Below are positions 61,997-64,000 of a DNA stretch of 64,000 bases, piece by piece. The notes below the pieces were generated by a model. It was not told the origin of the DNA. It did no database searches and saw only the letters and a list, made by a program, of their open reading frames with translations. Origin of the DNA: Hofstenia miamia (Eukaryota > Xenacoelomorpha > Acoela); assembly GCA_004352715.1 (NCBI GenBank), contig SCFE01000012.1:2226795-2290794 (forward strand), in the 5' to 3' direction. The position numbers were made by a program, and so were the translations under genes. How positions within the stretch are numbered: position 1 is the first letter of the stretch; each line of letters begins with the position of its first letter.

Positions 61997-62186
61997 AGAA
62001 ATAAAGTACCTCTAATTCCTGTGTAATTGTATACTATATCTAAATTATTGAGATGGAATTTTTGTAGTGATGAGTTTCAAGTTGAGTGAAATATATCATT
62101 TTAGTCTAATGTATTATTCTTAATTACTTTCAAATCTATTACAAATATCCAGGTAGCTATTCTTTTCTAAATAAATCATGATCTTG

Positions 62187-62688
62187 ATCAAAATCACTGA
62201 AATAAATTAATAATGGTCATTAAGTGTTTTCACTAATTATATCTTTAGTATTTATATTCAAAATGAAATTGTATGCATCTATGTAGTTCAGAATTATATT
62301 ATTTTCACCAAAAATGTTTGCAAGACAATGCTTCATACATTGTGGGCTTTGATAGTTCTAATACTCTAAAACCAAGATATATTGGTTTATCAAACTTTAA
62401 TTCAGTTTGGCAATAAATGTCATTAAGTGTTTCCCAATCAAAATCACTGAAATAAATTAATAATGGTCATTAAGTGTTTTCACTAATTATATCTTTAGTA
62501 TTTATATTCAAAATGAAATTGTATGCATCTATGTAGTTCAGAATTATATTATTTTCACCAAAAATGTTTGCAAGACAATGCTTCATACATTGTGGGCTTT
62601 GATAGTTCTAATACTCTAAAACCAAGATATATTGGTTTATCAAACTTTAATTCAGTTTGGCAATAAATGTCATTAAGTGTTTCCCAAT
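62187..62688. repeat. 250-bp tandem duplication
   Basis: The unit starting ATCAAAATCACTGAAATAAA at 62187 recurs at 62437, and the two copies look identical to about 62688. No N separates them, so it may be a recent real duplication or an assembly error. No standard-code gene within. Confidence 0.93.
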
Positions 62689-63552
62689 AAAATATTCTTA
62701 CCTTAATCATGAAATATACAATTGAAAAAATAATAATTCCATTTCTTAAATGTGAACATTAACATAACATTAAGCAGCTTTGCTACCAATTACTAGAAAG
62801 CCCACAATACAGTTTAGTTTAAAATTTCATTTCAAATTCAATTGCAGCATACAAAATAGCACTAATTAAAGAAGCAATGAATCAAAATTTTGATTTTTCA
62901 AGTTCTTAAACAATAATAAACTAAGAAACAACCAAATTATATTCCAGCAATTTCTTAACAAATTTTTTAAAGAAACAATGGATGAAATATTGAATATCTA
63001 GATAAGGAAAATATTTGAATACAATTTTAAAATTGAATAAATCAAGTACATGAATAAATTATATAATAGAAAATATAAGATTTTTTATAACATGCAAAAG
63101 CTTAGGCAACACCTAGAATTAAATTCAATGACAAAGATATCTGATTCGTCGAATTTTATCTATAAAATCAATTGCACTGTTATGGGGACTACATTGGATA
63201 TAGTAGCAGACAACTAAGCAGAAGAATAAATGAACAAGAAACACTTAATTGTATATCTTATTAAAAATAATCTATATTTATAGGGAATTTTTGTAAGTTG
63301 AGCAAAATATATTTTTTACTCTAATGGAGATACAATTGTTATTGAAAAATTTTCCAAGTGTATACCCTAGGAGCTTGATTCTGAAACTATAAGGACAAAA
63401 CTATTTTAAATAATTTTTTTTTATAAAAATTTTAATTGAGTATTTGTGGAGTATACTAATACATCTACAAATCTTATAGATTTTTCAAAAGTTGCTCACT
63501 TGCACAGGCTTCTTCACTATTTTATTAGGACAATGATGATAAAATTGAGTGA

Positions 63553-63880
63553 TAGAGTTTTGAGCCAAAATTGATGGAAACTAAAATTTTTTATTAAATG
63601 AATGCACACAAAGTTGCAGTATATATACAATTAACCAGTAAACTAAGTAAGTTTGCAAAATTGAATTTAAAATTAAATGTAACAAAGCATGACAACAAAA
63701 TTTACCAATCAAAATTGCAGAATTACATGAATTGGCGAATCAAGTCCAAATTGATGTTAAATCAAAGACAATGTGTGAAATTAAGTTTGAGTTTTGATGG
63801 TGCTGATGCCACACTATAAACCAACCACCAGGCAAATATAGAATAAGTAATTCAATACAAAAACTAAAATATATTTTGAT
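63553..63880 (+). other. Open stretch that extends if TAA/TAG are read as sense
   Basis: An ATG frame of 73 codons (63598-63819, VYIQLTSKLSKFAKLNLKLN and so on) extends on both sides to about 110 codons when TAG (63553), TAA (63595 and 63817) and later TAA codons are read through. It is lysine- and glutamine-rich and soluble. A distant echo of the Hus1 clamp (xYLxLTSxxLxxAxK) was noted but is far too weak to name it. Confidence 0.3.
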
Positions 63881-64000
63881 TAATACTATCACTGAGGGTA
63901 AAATTAAAATCAAGTTTAGAATGAATTTGACTTTGATACTTTCAAATATACAGAAATTTCTTCATTTTTTTTGTCATGTGTTAGTTTGTAGATTTTGTAT

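Larger units (their letters stand above)
59849..64000. other. CpG-void tail of foreign character
   Basis: Between 59849 and 63146 there is only one CpG (60784), and 60786-63146 has none; only three more follow to the end of the window. DNA left of this point has CpGs every few tens to hundreds of bases. The region contains several mutually homologous, diverged segments in both orientations. Multiple stretches read as plausible protein when TAA and TAG are taken as glutamine (for example TTLDIVADN-stop-AEE at 63190-63225). With the standard code all frames are short. A chimeric join to a ciliate-like contaminant is one explanation; a strongly CpG-depleted repeat of the host is another. Confidence 0.6.

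Noticed and set aside
61800-63819. Hus1 clamp pseudogene in the tail
   Set aside because: Short echoes of Hus1 (an IYLxxLxxxKxxVE-like and a YLxLTS-like segment) are too weak and scattered to support a call without a profile search.
1-64000. CRISPR arrays, bacterial operons or rRNA genes
   Set aside because: Nothing of the kind is visible; the regular repeats present are microsatellites, a minisatellite and transposon ends in an animal genome.

Overview
The window is about 64 kb of AT-rich animal DNA with standard GT-AG introns, TA microsatellites and many decayed transposons. Two conserved metazoan genes can be read with confidence: a FoxL2-type forkhead gene (+ strand, about 15.3-21.0 kb, three exons) and a Wee1 kinase gene (- strand, about 53.6-42.2 kb, eight exons). 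A third, single-exon gene at 3926-4450 (- strand) encodes a small protein that resembles the sperm axonemal protein SPMIP1/ATP6V1FNB. Very high AT, a 45-bp intron and this repeat content suit a compact invertebrate genome, perhaps a tunicate, but the taxon is an inference of low confidence.

Layout. 1-3.9 kb: no gene. 3.9-4.45 kb: SPMIP1-like gene. 6.2-11.98 kb: mobile-element cluster (hAT transposase tail with subterminal repeats, a short LTR element with 5-bp target duplication, a CR1/L2-like LINE end, a 700-bp hAT element with 8-bp target duplication). 13.9-14.5 kb: a foldback pair of telomere-like arrays. 15.0-21.0 kb: FoxL2 with its upstream region. 21-42 kb: long intergenic stretch with TA arrays, hAT MITEs (27.1 and 31.5 kb), a dispersed repeat pair (28.7 and 33.9 kb) and a LINE reverse transcriptase fragment (39.3-40.1 kb). 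42.0-53.7 kb: Wee1. 54.2-57.2 kb: a MITE, a 31-bp minisatellite with a 93-bp higher-order period between 19-bp inverted repeats, and a tRNA-like cloverleaf. 59.8-64 kb: a compositionally foreign tail with almost no CpG.

Assembly quality matters. Single Ns at 22640 and 54687 sit between exact duplicates of 817 and 1187 bp, which look like unmerged contig overlaps; the second duplicates the 5' end of Wee1. Ns at 7795 and 9492 make the order of 6.6-10.1 kb uncertain. Ns at 1085, 18170, 25702 and 48279 are further gaps, mostly at low-complexity sequence.

The genes do not form an obvious functional unit: FoxL2 is a transcription factor, Wee1 a cell-cycle kinase and the SPMIP1-like protein axonemal. 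The most unusual region is the last 4 kb. It has one CpG in about 3.3 kb, inverted and direct diverged copies, and reading frames that extend when TAA/TAG are read as glutamine. This points to a contaminating or chimeric segment from an organism with an altered nuclear code (for example a ciliate), or to an unknown CpG-depleted repeat.
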